From positions 29,861,994-29,925,993 of the forward strand of contig OZ022259.1 in the NCBI GenBank assembly GCA_963978905.1: 64,000 nucleotides of DNA, written 5' to 3'. Origin of the DNA: Trichostrongylus colubriformis (Eukaryota; Nematoda; Chromadorea; Rhabditida; Trichostrongylidae). Of this stretch, positions 11,273 through 22,828 are shown in pieces. The notes beneath the pieces were generated by a model. That model saw only the letters and a list, made by a program, of their open reading frames with translations. It did not search any database and was not told where the DNA came from. The position numbers were made by a program, and so were the translations under genes. Position 1 is the stretch's first letter; every line of letters begins with the position of its first letter.

Positions 11273-11598
11273 TCGTTCAGTAATCAGATGTCTGCCACTG
11301 CCTTCTCGCTTATCTGTAGTGCTTCATATTATTCAGCGAGCCGCTGTAATTCGACGCCTGAAACGCCCCTTCCGAGTCAACTGTACGGCTACCTACGTCA
11401 TGCCGTTCTACTTTTTTCTTGTGATGTTTATCGAGGTTGGAAACACTTGGGCTGCACACGCTCAGCGGGCCATTTATGCAGAAATGGCGCCTTTTCATTC
11501 AACATTACCAGTGCCCAAAATGCGGATGTTTGCACATCGCATCATGCATACTTTGTCTTATTGTTTCAAAAATCAAATGGACAAAGTGTGTTCATGGC

Positions 11599-12016
11599 TT
11601 AAGGACACCGGGAGGGGTAAACTTGGAAACTGAGGGATTATGTAAGTAGAGGTACTCAGCAATATAAGGGTAGATACAGAATGACATAAAAGTGCGAAAA
11701 ACCGAAGAGTAGGAACCCAAAAATCCTCCTTCTCTCTCCCGTTCCTCTGCGTCACTAGCCGGGGTGGACTGCAGACAGGCAAGATGTTGAATCAGCCGGC
11801 CGCGATCGCCCTCCCGCCCCTCCCAAGCGGCTCGTCCGGCCGCAGGACCGCAGGACGGTATACTGTGCTGCGGGGTCGTCATAAGACCCCAAGCGCGTTT
11901 TTTCAATGCGGTTTTCGCCACATATGACCTCTTCTGAAGTAGGATAGTAGAATTCCTCTTCATAGAATATGTACTTCCAGATTTCAGTTTTCCCTCACTC
12001 CTACTGGTGCCTTTAA
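11599..12016 (+). mobile_element. TTAA-flanked MITE, family M1
   Basis: Bounded by TTAA at 11599-11602 and 12013-12016. The left end reads ttaaggacaccgggaggggt and the right end ctactggtgcctttaa. The element at 61141-61532 has the same two ends in the opposite orientation (ttaaaggcacaagtaggggg ... cccctctcggtgtctttaa). TTAA targets point to a piggyBac-type transposase. There is no transposase frame inside. Confidence 0.7.
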
Positions 12017-12696
12017 ATATTCGCAGAGCACAAAAAAGCATATCCTGTATGGGTTTGAGATTTTAGCAAATATGATTAGAAAACATGAGTAAAGCGGATG
12101 CACAATAGTAATAGTAGGGTAATAGGGCGCCGTATGTAGTTGCTTTGCAGGCCTTCAAATCCTATGCCCGTAGATCACATGCGCACATCGCGTTGCATGC
12201 TCCATGCTGGTTGCAAAATCCTTGTGTAAGGATACACACCCAGCGTTAGCCGCACTTGCAAAAGATGTGTTCCAAATGTGTAGGTGCTATTCCGAGCATC
12301 CGACAATAATCGTGGCTACTCGTGAAAGGAAAGTCAACAAAAACTTGTGAAATAACAATGAACGTAATGCTCGGCGAGTGACTGCACCATGGTGGTATGT
12401 GGTGATATTTGCAGAGGGTCTACTTGAAGTTTAGCATTGCTTTGATATACAACGCAAAACAAAGCAACATAACTCAACACAAAACATTCACCACCGCTCG
12501 GAAAAAAAGCTGAAAAAAACTATCAAAAACAACGACCTATACAAACGGGTTCCGCAGTGATTGAGAATCAAGCATTAAACGGAATTATTGATATGATATG
12601 ATGTAGGAGGGAAATTTTTGCAATGCCGATTAACGAAAACAGATTGACAATCAACCGGTTGAACCGCTATTTTCATCTTAACTATTTTGCCTGTTC
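12017..12696. other. No supported gene between two MITEs
   Basis: The stretch is A/T-rich with short frames only, and I see no feature in it. Confidence 0.5.
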
Positions 12697-13078
12697 TTAA
12701 AGGCAGTGATAGGGGTATTCGGGCCGAATATGGAAGGAGCATCAAATATGAAGGTCGAGGTGCCAGTAATACGGGAGTGAAGAAATGTAATACGGGAGAA
12801 AGAAAAGAAAAGGAATGAAACGGTCAAGGACCCGAGAAATAATACTCTCGCTTCGCCGTATACATATTCTCAAGAGGGGCGGGTTGCCCTGAAAAAAAAA
12901 GAGGCGGGCTGCCGTGAAACAAGTGGCAACCGTTAAAGAGGGCGGCTCCTATAGTGCCCAGCGGCACTCTTTCTCATCAGAAATTTCGCCACATATAGTC
13001 CTTTTAGCTCTTAGCTTTCATTTGCCTAACCCCCTTTAGAATTACCATTACCAACATTACCCCTATCACTGTCTTTAA
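12697..13078. mobile_element. TTAA-flanked MITE, family M2
   Basis: TTAA lies at 12697-12700 and 13075-13078. The inverted termini are ttaaaggcagtgataggggt on the left and cccctatcactgtctttaa on the right. Length is 382 bp. Internal wording (aaggtcgaggtgccagtaat, then cccgagaaata) recurs in the element at 15376-15890. Confidence 0.75.
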
Positions 13079-13657
13079 CTGGCAGTGAGCGCGATCAGAA
13101 TGCAGTACGCATATGCTACACCAAGACGGGACGGTACAAAGAAAGGCTCCTTCTAAAATGCAGTGGCGATCTTTGACAAATTGTGCACAGCCTCCGCTGA
13201 CGAAACAAAACAAACGCAACGGAACCAAGGAATGAGCGATACTTTTTCTTCTTTTTTCGACGCAGTTTGTGATGCATCCAAAAACGGCTGAGAGAGGGAG
13301 AAAGGGGCAGAAGGTTAAGCAAAAGCGATACTGCACTCATGCTAAATAGTAGAATAGGCATAGTAGGGCTGCGAGTGTGTGGCGAGGGTTACGACGGGTG
13401 GTGGGGGGGGGGGTGTGGGAGGTAAGGTTGCCCATTAGTGGGTTTGCCGCGCCAAACAATTACTTTGCTACTGATTTCAAGATCGTAGCTACGTAGCTGT
13501 ACCTATGTTAAAGAGGGAGGGAGAAGGATAAACATATAGGTTTGTGAAATCAAAAGTTCAGTATAGTTGGATGTATATAATATGAATAACTGGGCAAGTA
13601 AAATGTACAGAGTAGATGGGAACTAGTTACTGTAACCCAATATCTGTAATATTCAGC
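13079..13657. other. No supported gene
   Basis: A G-run lies at 13403-13413. No coding structure was seen. Confidence 0.5.
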
Positions 13658-14282
13658 TTAAAGGCACACCACGCGATAATCACATTAGTGGCTTACTTTC
13701 TTGGGGCAAGTAGGTCCTTAGATAGGTGCTCAGGCTACACCCTTGTTGCAGCTTGATCGTGCATCCTCGCGGCGATACAGTCCAATTCCCGAAGGTTGGC
13801 GGGGCGTGGCCTACATACTTGGGTGAGAGTGTGTGGCTCGGTGAGAGAGGTCGATACACGTTCATCCAAGTCCGTAGGCCTCGCCCTGCCAGCCGTCGGG
13901 AAATGGACGTAGGCGCGCTCTACCCGAGCCGAGTTGAGCCCCTCTAGCCGAATCACACCTGGGCTTAGACGAACAAGTTCCCGACGTGGCTCTTAGCTGT
14001 GGAGTACGAAACTTGCGATAAGACAAGATAAGGCAACGCTTCCAATAGTGAAGGTAGCTTCAACAGGGAAGAACAGATGAAATCGTAGCATTTTAAGCGA
14101 TATCATCGAGCAAAAGCTCTTTTACAATCTCCAATACTCGTACGAGGACTGAATACAGGGAGCTTTATCTTTGGTGGTTGTGGGAGTTTGATTCATTTTT
14201 CTTCACTGGTGGGTAAAGCAGGGCTTTTATGTCCAGAGTGCACGCTATAACTCTCACATTTTATCGCGAGGTGTGCCTTTAA
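13658..14282. mobile_element. TTAA-flanked MITE, family M3
   Basis: A 22-bp inverted terminus (ttaaaggcacaccacgcgat plus aa at 13658-13679, and ttatcgcgaggtgtgccttt plus aa at 14261-14282) has one mismatch and includes the TTAA targets. Length is 625 bp. The interior shares blocks with the inverted copy at 21465-21910 (gataagacaagataaggca and gaaggtagcttcaa). Confidence 0.85.
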
Positions 14283-15375
14283 GTCTGGAGAGAATGTCCA
14301 TTTCGTCGTTCTCGTGGTGAATTCCTACCACCCAACGTGGTGGCCTGACCTGTCAGAGAAATTTCGAAACACTTGCACGTCACTCCAGGGAAACATCCTT
14401 GGAAAATTGATCTACGAAACAGAACACTTACTTCTATGGGAATTTAAGGGCTTTTAGGAGTTCCGCTAAAAATAGAGCGGATCAATGCCCTTCTTCGGAT
14501 CCAATGAACTGGTATCATGTAGTCAATATTTTACCAAAATTTGATATCCGTCATGCCCAACTGGAAAACGGTCGGTCTGCGCTTCGCTACTTGGCTAAAG
14601 GTCTCATAAATGGTTGTGGTGGGTTTGATAAGTGCACGTGCAATTCTGAGTCTCATTAAGGGAGCTATAGTGGAAACAACAATGGCGAGCAGAACACGAC
14701 ATGACGTTTTTATACTTCCGGACAGGTGAAATTAGAACATGAGATCGGAATAATGATCATTGAGATATTAAAGTGAATTAATTTTGAAATAAAACACTAA
14801 ACATTGCGTATTCCAAAAACATTCTCGTAACTATAGAATGAGCGCCGCGTGCAAAGCCGCTTCGTCTATGTATAACCAAAAAAGCAAACAACAAAATCGA
14901 AACGATATAAGGTGACACACGAGGGTGAGTCGTGTTGTGAAAGTGTTACTCTCGTCTCGGTACTTGAATGCCCACGATGCCACGAACACAAACATGGACG
15001 CTCTACGGGTTTGTGGGAATCACCCACACGCCTGGGGCCAGAAAAATGTTATCTCAAACAGAGATTCCTGTTCTGTAACGATGTGAAATGTTCAAGAGAA
15101 AAGGGCACTGGAGCATTCCAAGCAAGGAGATTGATTTTCAATATATCGTGCCTATTCGGTGATAAACGAGAGCAGTTGTTTGAAGTGACAGAATAGTCGC
15201 GTTGCCAGCTGTGGGTAATGATGTTGGTAGAAGCTAAATTTGATCATTAGGCATTGAAATGGTGGAAGGCTTTCATCAGGGCCAAGCATGGATCAAGGAG
15301 TCTCCAAGAAGACTTGGGAAGCAGATCGTAGTATTCTGGAGAAATATTCGACAATTTACCAGCAAACGCCCCTTT
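14283..15375. other. No supported gene
   Basis: Frames of up to 94 codons occur (14912-15196) but lack recognisable composition or splice context. I see nothing to annotate. Confidence 0.5.
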
Positions 15376-15890
15376 TTAAAGGCAGTGTTTGGGGAAATTC
15401 GGCAGAAAAGTAAAATAAGTAGTGAATGTGAAAGTTGAGATGCCTAGTAACAGGATAGTGAAGAAAAACCGGATGGAAATGGCCAAAAACCCGAGAAATA
15501 GGACCCCTCCCCACCGTTGATCCTCGATGTGGAGCATTACCGTGAAGAAACGGGTGGTCCGGACGAGTGTTCCATTGGCGTGTTGCCATGTTGTAAACAC
15601 GAAGAGATGTTCGAGAATGAGTAACCATCCCTTTTTTGGAGCGCGCTTCAAGCCAAAACTGAGAAAGCGGGCCGCGGTAACTTCTATTGCCACCCCAGCC
15701 AACCAGTCGCTAGGAGGCGGACCGAGCACAGTAAGGCGGCTCGAGCAGAAAATGCCGCCTCTGCCACAGCTCGGGGGCACACCCTTCGTGGGGTATTTCG
15801 CCGCAAATAGGCTTTCCAAACCCGTAGTTTTCGAGTGAATGACTCCACAGAGATTCTCATCACCCATATTACCCTTAACACTGTCTTCAA
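15376..15890. mobile_element. TTAA-type MITE, family M2, diverged copy
   Basis: The left end ttaaaggcagtgtttgggga and the right end attacccttaacactgtctt followed by caa match the M2 termini at 12697-13078. The right target has decayed from TTAA to TCAA. The interior (aacccgagaaataggacccc) repeats M2 wording. Length is about 515 bp, with a GC-rich core at 15650-15800. Confidence 0.6.
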
Positions 15891-16734
15891 GCAAGTCTGG
15901 ACCTCATACTATCATATCAATAGACGACCTGTGTAAAGACTTATTTTTAGAAAAACACCCCTAGTATCGGTATAGCTGGCGTCAACGTCGCCTCTGAGGG
16001 GAAGAAGGAAGGGAGAGAGTAGAATTTCCCAATTATTTTCGTAGACACTGGGGTTGACCCTGACAAGAAGGATAGGAGAGTGGCTGAGATGCTCATGTTT
16101 CCACGTTTAAGGCCACGCAGTTGATCCCTGCTGAGATACAATCCATGCCTATGCGATAAATTGTAAAAAATACTGTACTTTATCAGCGTTTGGTGGTCCA
16201 AATTGATCGTAGCATCCAAATGCACCAATAATCTTTCTAAATACCATATATGTACATGGAACAATCAATCTACGCTTGGTATTGGATGGAGGTTCCCTTT
16301 CGAATTCACGAGTGTTTTTTCATTCTGAATTATATATCAAGGAGGAGCCCGAGGAGACTCTTTGGTTAATCAGTGCATGGCTAACCACATTAGCGAAATC
16401 TTCTTGATATGTTTCATTTTTGATTGAAACTAAGTGGCGAAGCGCAGCCTTGACGACATCAGAGAACTCGAAAGCATCGTTCCTTCTGAACTTTTTGGAG
16501 AAGCGTTTGTATTGATCGAATGCTAGTCTCTCCTACTCATAAAACGTGTGGAAACGTCATGTCCAAACAAACACATGGCTGGCTATTCTCGAAACATGCA
16601 CAGTACAATATTGATTCCTGGGACGAACGAAAAACCGAATATTTTGATTTCAATATCAGATATAAGAGTGACGGTGAAGTTAATATTTATATATTCCCAG
16701 ATGCATTATAACGAGCGGTAGTGCAGCGACTCCG
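15891..16734. other. No supported gene
   Basis: I see nothing that I can support in this stretch. Confidence 0.5.
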
Positions 16735-16935
16735 CCCCAGGTAGGGCTAGTCAGCATAGGGAAGAGGGTAACCTGGATCAATGTCAGCCCAAGCCAAGCA
16801 AGCCCTCCATCCCTCCTGGACTGATAGGTTTTTACTAGACATGTCCAGGTGGAAAAGCACTGACCAGCACTTCCGCTCAGCTGGCTGGATGAGCTGGCCT
16901 CCGTAAGTAACTGTACGGGCCAAAACACCTCAAAC
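16735..16935 (-). repeat. Dispersed repeat R1, copy 3
   Basis: The reverse complement carries cagtgcttttccacctggac, tcaggagggatggagggctt-like wording and gggctgacattgatccagg. It aligns with R1 copies 1 and 2 over most of its length. It is the longest copy in the window. Confidence 0.6.
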
Positions 16936-17379
16936 ATCCGAATGCACTACGACTTTGAACGAGAATAACAGGAATGACGACTCTCGAAACAAGACCGATC
17001 AATGCCGAACATTTGATGCTTTACTTTGTTTCATCAAATGCTTAGTAGACCCCAACCTGGAATATTCATCACATCCTCCATTCCTAAATGAAGCAAAACT
17101 TTTCTGGACATGCCCATAGCAGCGAATCTCGCAACCGGAACCATTTTGTTTCCCGATTTGTACATTTTTCTGAATCACTTTGAATCACTTTTGGCTAGTC
17201 CAATCAAAAGTTTCATACTCACTGTACTATGATGCTGTTTATATTGCAATGGAGCATGAGACCATGAAGCATTTTATAGATTCATCCTTCATGATTCAGA
17301 TGCATCAGTTGTGCTATATTCTGAAGGAACATATAATAGAAAGTCCAACTGTCCAAGATCAGACCAGAAAACCTGACGC

Positions 17380-18397
17380 AGTCGTCGTCAAAAAGCTGGG
17401 CAGGCTCTTCACACACTACCTGTGAGAACACTAGGTGCCTACTTCACGAAAACCGGTACTACTGTGTTGCTGCTCAGGAAGGGAGACCTGCATGACAGTG
17501 CAACTAACGCCCAGTATGTCAGATATCTTAAGTCCAGGAGTTCTTCACTCGAGTCATTTCAGATTGACAGAAGATTAGATGAAATATACAGCAGGGTCAT
17601 CGAAGTATCTCGAAAGTACAAGATGCCGCTAGGTTTCGCGTTCGTCTATTTGAAAACACTTCCGTCTCAGTCAGAAGACAGAAGCGGTACCTGAAGCCCT
17701 TAAAAACCACGGTACACAGTATCTAAGGATATTTCGTGATCACCACAGCAATTTCACTGCCAGGATTCCACCATTCTGCAGAGGTGTCCCATCGACGTGA
17801 GGAAAGATAATCGGCAAGGTATACCATCTGCATGGGAGTTAAGGGTCGACGCCGGTATTCAAATCATCCTAGCTTCGCGGACGACATCGAGCTCTTCACG
17901 CTAATAATCGAGCAAGCAGAGCGAATAATTTCTCCAATGCTCAGTGCAAGTGTGGAAAGGATGGTTCACAGCTGAAGCCAACAAAGACGATGTCCATGAG
18001 GGACGGATTGGTACCTGTTGCCCCATTTACGATCAATGGAACGAACATCACTGAAACCTCCAGTGTGTACCTAGTTCGGGAAGTAAGTACGATGACCGAC
18101 TTAGCACCAGAGCTGAGCAGGAGGAAAAGGGCGGCTTGGGTACATTTGAGGCCATCGAGGAAATAATGACGAAGATGAAGAACATCAGTCTGTTCACCTT
18201 TCTGTCCTCACTATTCTTCAGAGACTTGGACTATACGCGAACATACGGTCACGGTCATGCAGCCGGCTATTGAGAAAATGATGAACCTCGATACACGCAA
18301 TTGTAGAGGAAAAACGGAATTCCATCACCGTCGATTACCTACGATCAGGAAAGCTGAAGTACTTATCAAAAAATTCGAGATTCAGATGAATTGTGCA
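17380..18397 (+). pseudogene. LINE (RTE-like) reverse transcriptase remnant
   Basis: Short stretches in changing frames spell out a non-LTR reverse transcriptase of a family common in strongylids. In order they are: TVLLLRKGD (17452-17490), VIEVSRKYKMPLGFAFVYLK (17592-17655), LKNHGTQYLRIFRDHHSNFT and ARIPPFCRGV (17697-17790), FADDIELF (17876-17900, the catalytic FADD box), KTMSMRDGLVP and NGTNITE (17981-18055), then APELSRRKRAAW (18104-18140). Stops and shifts break it at every step. The N-terminal endonuclease is not seen. The 3' part is interrupted at 18398 by a small inverted-repeat element. RTE is my best placement; only a phylogeny could fix the clade. Confidence 0.7.
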
Positions 18398-18650
18398 CAC
18401 TGGGCGGGGTGTGTACCCTTATTTCAGGATTTCGCACGACGGCCAGCGGCGTGCGACACAGGGTGTGCAAGCTATGCGCGTCGCGGTAGTTGGGTCTTAG
18501 AACGACTACACGGTTATGCTAGGGGAGCGATACGCAGCTTCTGTAATCGCTGCGGGACTCAACAACATGACGCCGTTAGCTGGCCGCATTACTTCGCTTG
18601 CGACATACCGCGGTGCGAAATACTGACATAAGGGTACGCACCCCCATTAG
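18398..18650. mobile_element. Small inverted-repeat element inside the LINE remnant
   Basis: Imperfect inverted termini (gggcggggtgtgtacccttat-like near 18402-18422 and ataagggtacgcaccccca near 18629-18647) bound about 250 bp of GC-richer DNA. The target duplication was not resolved. The frame at 18257-18631 crosses its border and is not a gene. Confidence 0.5.
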
Positions 18651-19119
18651 GCGGAGTCGCGGATACGAGGCAATGTGTACATTTCATCTGATTCCCGATT
18701 CTTTCACTAATACTTCAGTCTCCCTGACTGGATTAGAATGGTAACCGAACGGATAGCTCGGGGCGTCAAACAAATGCATGCACGTCCACCGACCCGACAT
18801 TCAGATTACGGAAGGGCCAGTCTTCTTGCTCACAGTACGAGAAGAATGAAATGATGCGCATTCTTGGAGTCAGAAGAGTTTGTTGAACTACACTGGCTCG
18901 AGACCGGGTGGAATGGACACATTGCTGGCGCTCTCTTATGACTTTTGATGAACAACGGAAAGACAGGTGACCGGTGATCTTATTATTATCTACCAACGCT
19001 TCATTTGTTTTTCTTCTATGAAATAATCGACTAATCATTAAGGAGGTCTAAAGGGATACATGGTGCACTTTTCCTATGCAAAACAATAACGGTTTGCACA
19101 CGTATCTGGTCCGTACAAA
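18651..19119. other. No supported gene
   Basis: A minus-strand frame at 18766-19038 has no recognisable composition. I see nothing else. Confidence 0.45.
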
Positions 19120-19190
19120 GAATCACGTGGCTGGGTTATGTATAAGTGCTCATGTCCCAAAAGACGGGTCTGGTACCAACTGATCGATGT
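19120..19190 (+). repeat. Dispersed repeat R1, fragment
   Basis: It contains gacgggtctggtaccaactg and the preceding tgctcatgtccc, matching the middle of R1 copy 1. It is short, so the assignment is tentative. Confidence 0.4.
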
Positions 19191-20422
19191 CAAAGAAACA
19201 GAGCTTCTTCGAGTTCTTCTTCGATGCGATTGAACGAGATTCGATCTGGGATGTGGTCACGGAGAAGCGCACGGTGGCGCTCTGTACCGCTGCCCGTCTT
19301 TGCTCTATAAGAAAATTCTTCCAAAAAAAGTAAAACTTCTATCAGTTGGTAAGGGCATAAAACGCCTAGCTTCACATATGTTTACGAGAAAGGGGTGATT
19401 TTACGAGGAGCGTATGAAAGCCATTGCGGAGTTTGGTGAATGGCGGCAAGCATAAGTGTTTGCTGGACGGTGGGAGGACTGGCCAAGGAAGAGGAAGAAG
19501 GGACAAACATGACTCAGAACGACGAAGGTTGAATGTCATTCCATCATATCAATTCTGAATCATCTGTCGACGAACACGCATGAGGGTGGTTGTGTAGTGA
19601 AAATAGAAGTACGGCAACTACATATTCCTCAAAACAAAAAACTAATAAGAAAGCAGACAACTGCAAGTGGGAATTCTCCAGTGGCATGTTTTGAGTTTCA
19701 GTTCTTTACTTATTGAAGATTCTTCGCACTCTGAAGATTCCTGGTACCGTCGAGAGCCTTGAGCATTCGATGGGTTTTTCGAGCACGACTAATTACGAGC
19801 AGTGTACTCACGAGGAAGGGATCTTAAGCCTAAGTGACCATCTGCGGTGAAACAAACTTTCGTTGAACTTCTGAGCTCTGACCTCGAAGATGTATTCGGA
19901 ATGTGCCAGGCGATACAATAAGTGGAGTTTATGCAGGTTTCCTGATTAAATAATACTGTTACATCGCAATTTTGGGAGCATATAGCCAATATGATGTTTT
20001 TGACATCTGCTGATTGGATCACCTCCTAGGGCAAGTTTCGAGTGAAATCTAGACTTCGACCTAATTTCGAAAAAAAATCTCAGAGCACTGCATGGCTCCA
20101 ACTCGACAAGTAGAAACGCATCACTTTCTCCGAAAAAATGCCCTTCACAGCCCCTGTTACATTCATTGGGACTGGAAACGTCAACCTTTTCACAGTGTAA
20201 AATCGTTGTTGATACTGTTAAATACTTGAAAAGCAGTTTTTGATAGAACGCAATCGCTGAATCTTGACAAATGGGTGGTAGAAGTTGTATAGGTGCGATA
20301 TCCGCGCGTTCACAGATTTTCAAGGGAGTGAAAGAGGTTATGCTACACAAATAGTCTGCACCGTAGACATCATGCTGCCATCCACATCTCTATCGACATT
20401 TGAGCAATAAGAATACTATGTA
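19191..20422. other. No supported gene
   Basis: Only short unrelated frames occur, on both strands. I see nothing to annotate. Confidence 0.45.
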
Positions 20423-20860
20423 TTAGGTTGTCCCAAAAGTCTTGTAGAATTTTTCCAAACAAATAAAGAACTCTTGTTTACTTAGAGGCAGATCTAGGCG
20501 GTTCAGGAATATGGTAGAAGGATCTCTAAGCTTTCTAATAAAATATATATTGACCCACCAGATTCCGTGGAGATAGCTACAGTGCCCGTGGTCGTTACCC
20601 ACCCAACACGCGGTGTCATCTACTGTGAGTGTCTCGCGGTGGCAAAGCGATGGAAGCTTGCGACTCCATCAACGCTGCTTTGGGCAAGGGATATGGAGCC
20701 ACGACACCGCGCGCCGCTGGTTCATCAGCTACAGCAACGGCGAGATTGACATGGAAGGCAAGCTACGCTCAGGACTGTGTACCTCTGGAATGCGAAAGGA
20801 ATGCTCTCATGCTTCTTTTCCCTTCGTTCTGTGGTACGGAAGTAGCCTCGAGGTAAAATA
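20423..20860 (+). pseudogene. 5' fragment of a mariner with transposase N-terminus
   Basis: TA at 20421-20422 is followed by the inverted-repeat end ttaggttgtcccaaaagtct, the same end as the mariner at 59063-59921. Downstream, shifting frames give SRGGKAMEACDSINAALGKG (20634-20700) and TARRWFISYSNGEIDMEGKL (20710-20770). This is the helix-turn-helix part and linker of a mariner transposase. The catalytic half and the right terminus are absent, so it is a truncated remnant. Its end near 20860 is approximate. Confidence 0.75.
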
Positions 20861-21464
20861 AAAGTTCAAAACAAAAATTGTCGAGGGCAGAATAATTCCA
20901 GTTGTGCCTGGCGCTGTTGAAAGGTGGGTGAGTAAACGAGTAGATTAGGAAATTTGTAAAGGTGTGCACCAGTGAGCCGATGCACCTTGAAGCCAGTTCT
21001 GATACTACTGTGAATGTTACCACGTTGAAATCGAAAAATGAGTCGCAAATGGGTAATGAAACAAAACACAGCGTTGACAAAACCATGAAGCGACCAATGT
21101 TACAAATTCAGTGAAGCTTGCCTTCTTTACCGTCTTTTCCTCTGGGGATTCGACACGCCTCGTAGACGAGTGTGAATTCAGCAGGCGGCAGGCATTACGA
21201 TGCCACAGGCACGTACAGCTCTTTTAGACTGATATCGGCATACCGATCCCATTTATACGAGGATCCAGTCTTTCGGGCTTAAAAGTTGTCCGATTTCCAT
21301 TGGGTTTCCCTTTTGCTGCCTAAAGCAATTCCTCAAAACATTGTTCTGCTGCTGACGAAAAGACTTCGGCTCAAGATTTTGCAGACATCCGCTAGCAATT
21401 TCGTTTTTTCAAGTAGAAAATTTTTTCGAAAAATAAAAAGCTGTTCTAGCATGTCACATATCGT
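20861..21464. other. No supported gene
   Basis: I see nothing I can support between the mariner fragment and the M3 element. Confidence 0.45.
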
Positions 21465-21910
21465 TTGAAGGCACACCTCGCGAAAAATTATGGGAGCTAT
21501 CGCGCGTGTCACAGGATGTAGTGACCCTGGCTTACTCACTAGTGCAGAAAAATGAATCAAAACCCTTCACAACTACCGAAAATGGAGCTCCCTGCCATCG
21601 GTCTTGTATGAGTATGGGAGACTGGAAATGAGTTTTTGCTCGATGTTATCGCGCAAAATGCTACGATATCACCTGTTCTTCCATATTGAAGCTACCTTCG
21701 CTATTGATATCGCTGCCTTACCTTGTCTTATCGCGAGTTTTCCTCTCGTCTAAGCCGGGATTCGGCTCGGTGGACTCAACTCGGCAGAGGTCGACCAGGC
21801 CGTGCGCGGCGGGGGCGAGCCGTGGCGCCGCAAAAAAGGTGGATCATCCAAGGGTCTACCTGCCCTGAGAAGGTAAGGACCACTTTGATTATCGCGCGGT
21901 GTGACTTTAA
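21465..21910. mobile_element. TTAA-type MITE, family M3, inverted copy
   Basis: The left end ttgaaggcacacctcgcgaa (target decayed to TTGA) and the right end ttatcgcgcggtgtgacttt plus aa at 21889-21910 match the M3 element at 13658-14282. The interior (ttcttccatattgaagctac and ccttaccttgtcttatcgcg) is the reverse complement of blocks in that copy. Confidence 0.75.
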
Positions 21911-22828
21911 GAGAAATGGGTATGAATGCAAGAGGATGTGTTCGTTGTCTGAGCGTATTAAAACGGGGCTTATTTCCAAACTGGCGGATTGCTGCGTCCC
22001 GTCAACAGGAAATGACCAAGCCGTTAATCACATATGGAACATTCCACGATTACTGGATACTACAGCTCTCATCGTGGTCAGATAGTTCTACCCACACCCA
22101 CGTACGCTGTATCTTATCGAGGCTTGAGTATTTTCTGAAGCGTGCAGAGCTGAAAAGTCAGCCGCACTCCACCAGCAGCCCAGGCCTCCTCGCACCATAT
22201 GTAAATACTGGCGATGACGGTGGCAACAGCATGACGAATAGAGCCTGTTTTTTATGCGACAAGATAAGATAAGGACGAGAATCCAGTAGTGAAGGGAACG
22301 AGATATGGAAAGCAGGTGTTATTTCAGAACTCCTATGAGACATACTAACCTGTGAGAGCTGACTCAGTGACGTATTCCATATCAACGTTTTAGCCCACTC
22401 AAAAAAAATCCTGGGTTTTCCTTCAAACCTTACATACAATACCGCATACATTTCCTGATTAATCGGTACGGTGGTGGAAGAATCATGCATGAACAACCTC
22501 GCTCACTGATTGTGGGACGAATCCGACTCTCTCCACCTTTCCCATTTCCTCATTTTAGCGGAAGCTTTGACTTTACGACCGTTTGCAGGTGATTAACCTC
22601 GGCCGGTGGATATTTATCAGAGAACGTGGCGGTATTGTATTTCATTTTCATGAAACCCGCGGCCTAATTGCTTTTCTCGAGACACGAGGATTTTACCTGA
22701 ACTGAGCCTTTTTTCTAAAGTTTATTTAGCTTTGTTTTACAGATTCGAAAGGACTTTCCTGCTCTACCAAGTGTATGTGACACTTCTATTCTGACTTCAC
22801 GTGGAGTTTTACGACCATGGACAAGGGT
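21911..22828. other. No supported gene; left flank of BP1
   Basis: No gene was seen. A short gcgacaagataagataagg near 22256 resembles M3 interior sequence. The last five bases (AGGGT, 22824-22828) are the left copy of the BP1 target duplication. Confidence 0.5.

Noticed and set aside
11121..11633. 170-codon plus-strand frame with a Pro-rich start
   Set aside because: It is antisense to exon 1 of the minus-strand gene at 10491-11272 (Pro codons mirror Gly codons) and runs into a MITE.
18257..18631. 124-codon frame with several Cys and His
   Set aside because: Crosses from LINE remnant into a small inverted-repeat element; composition arises from GC-rich element DNA.
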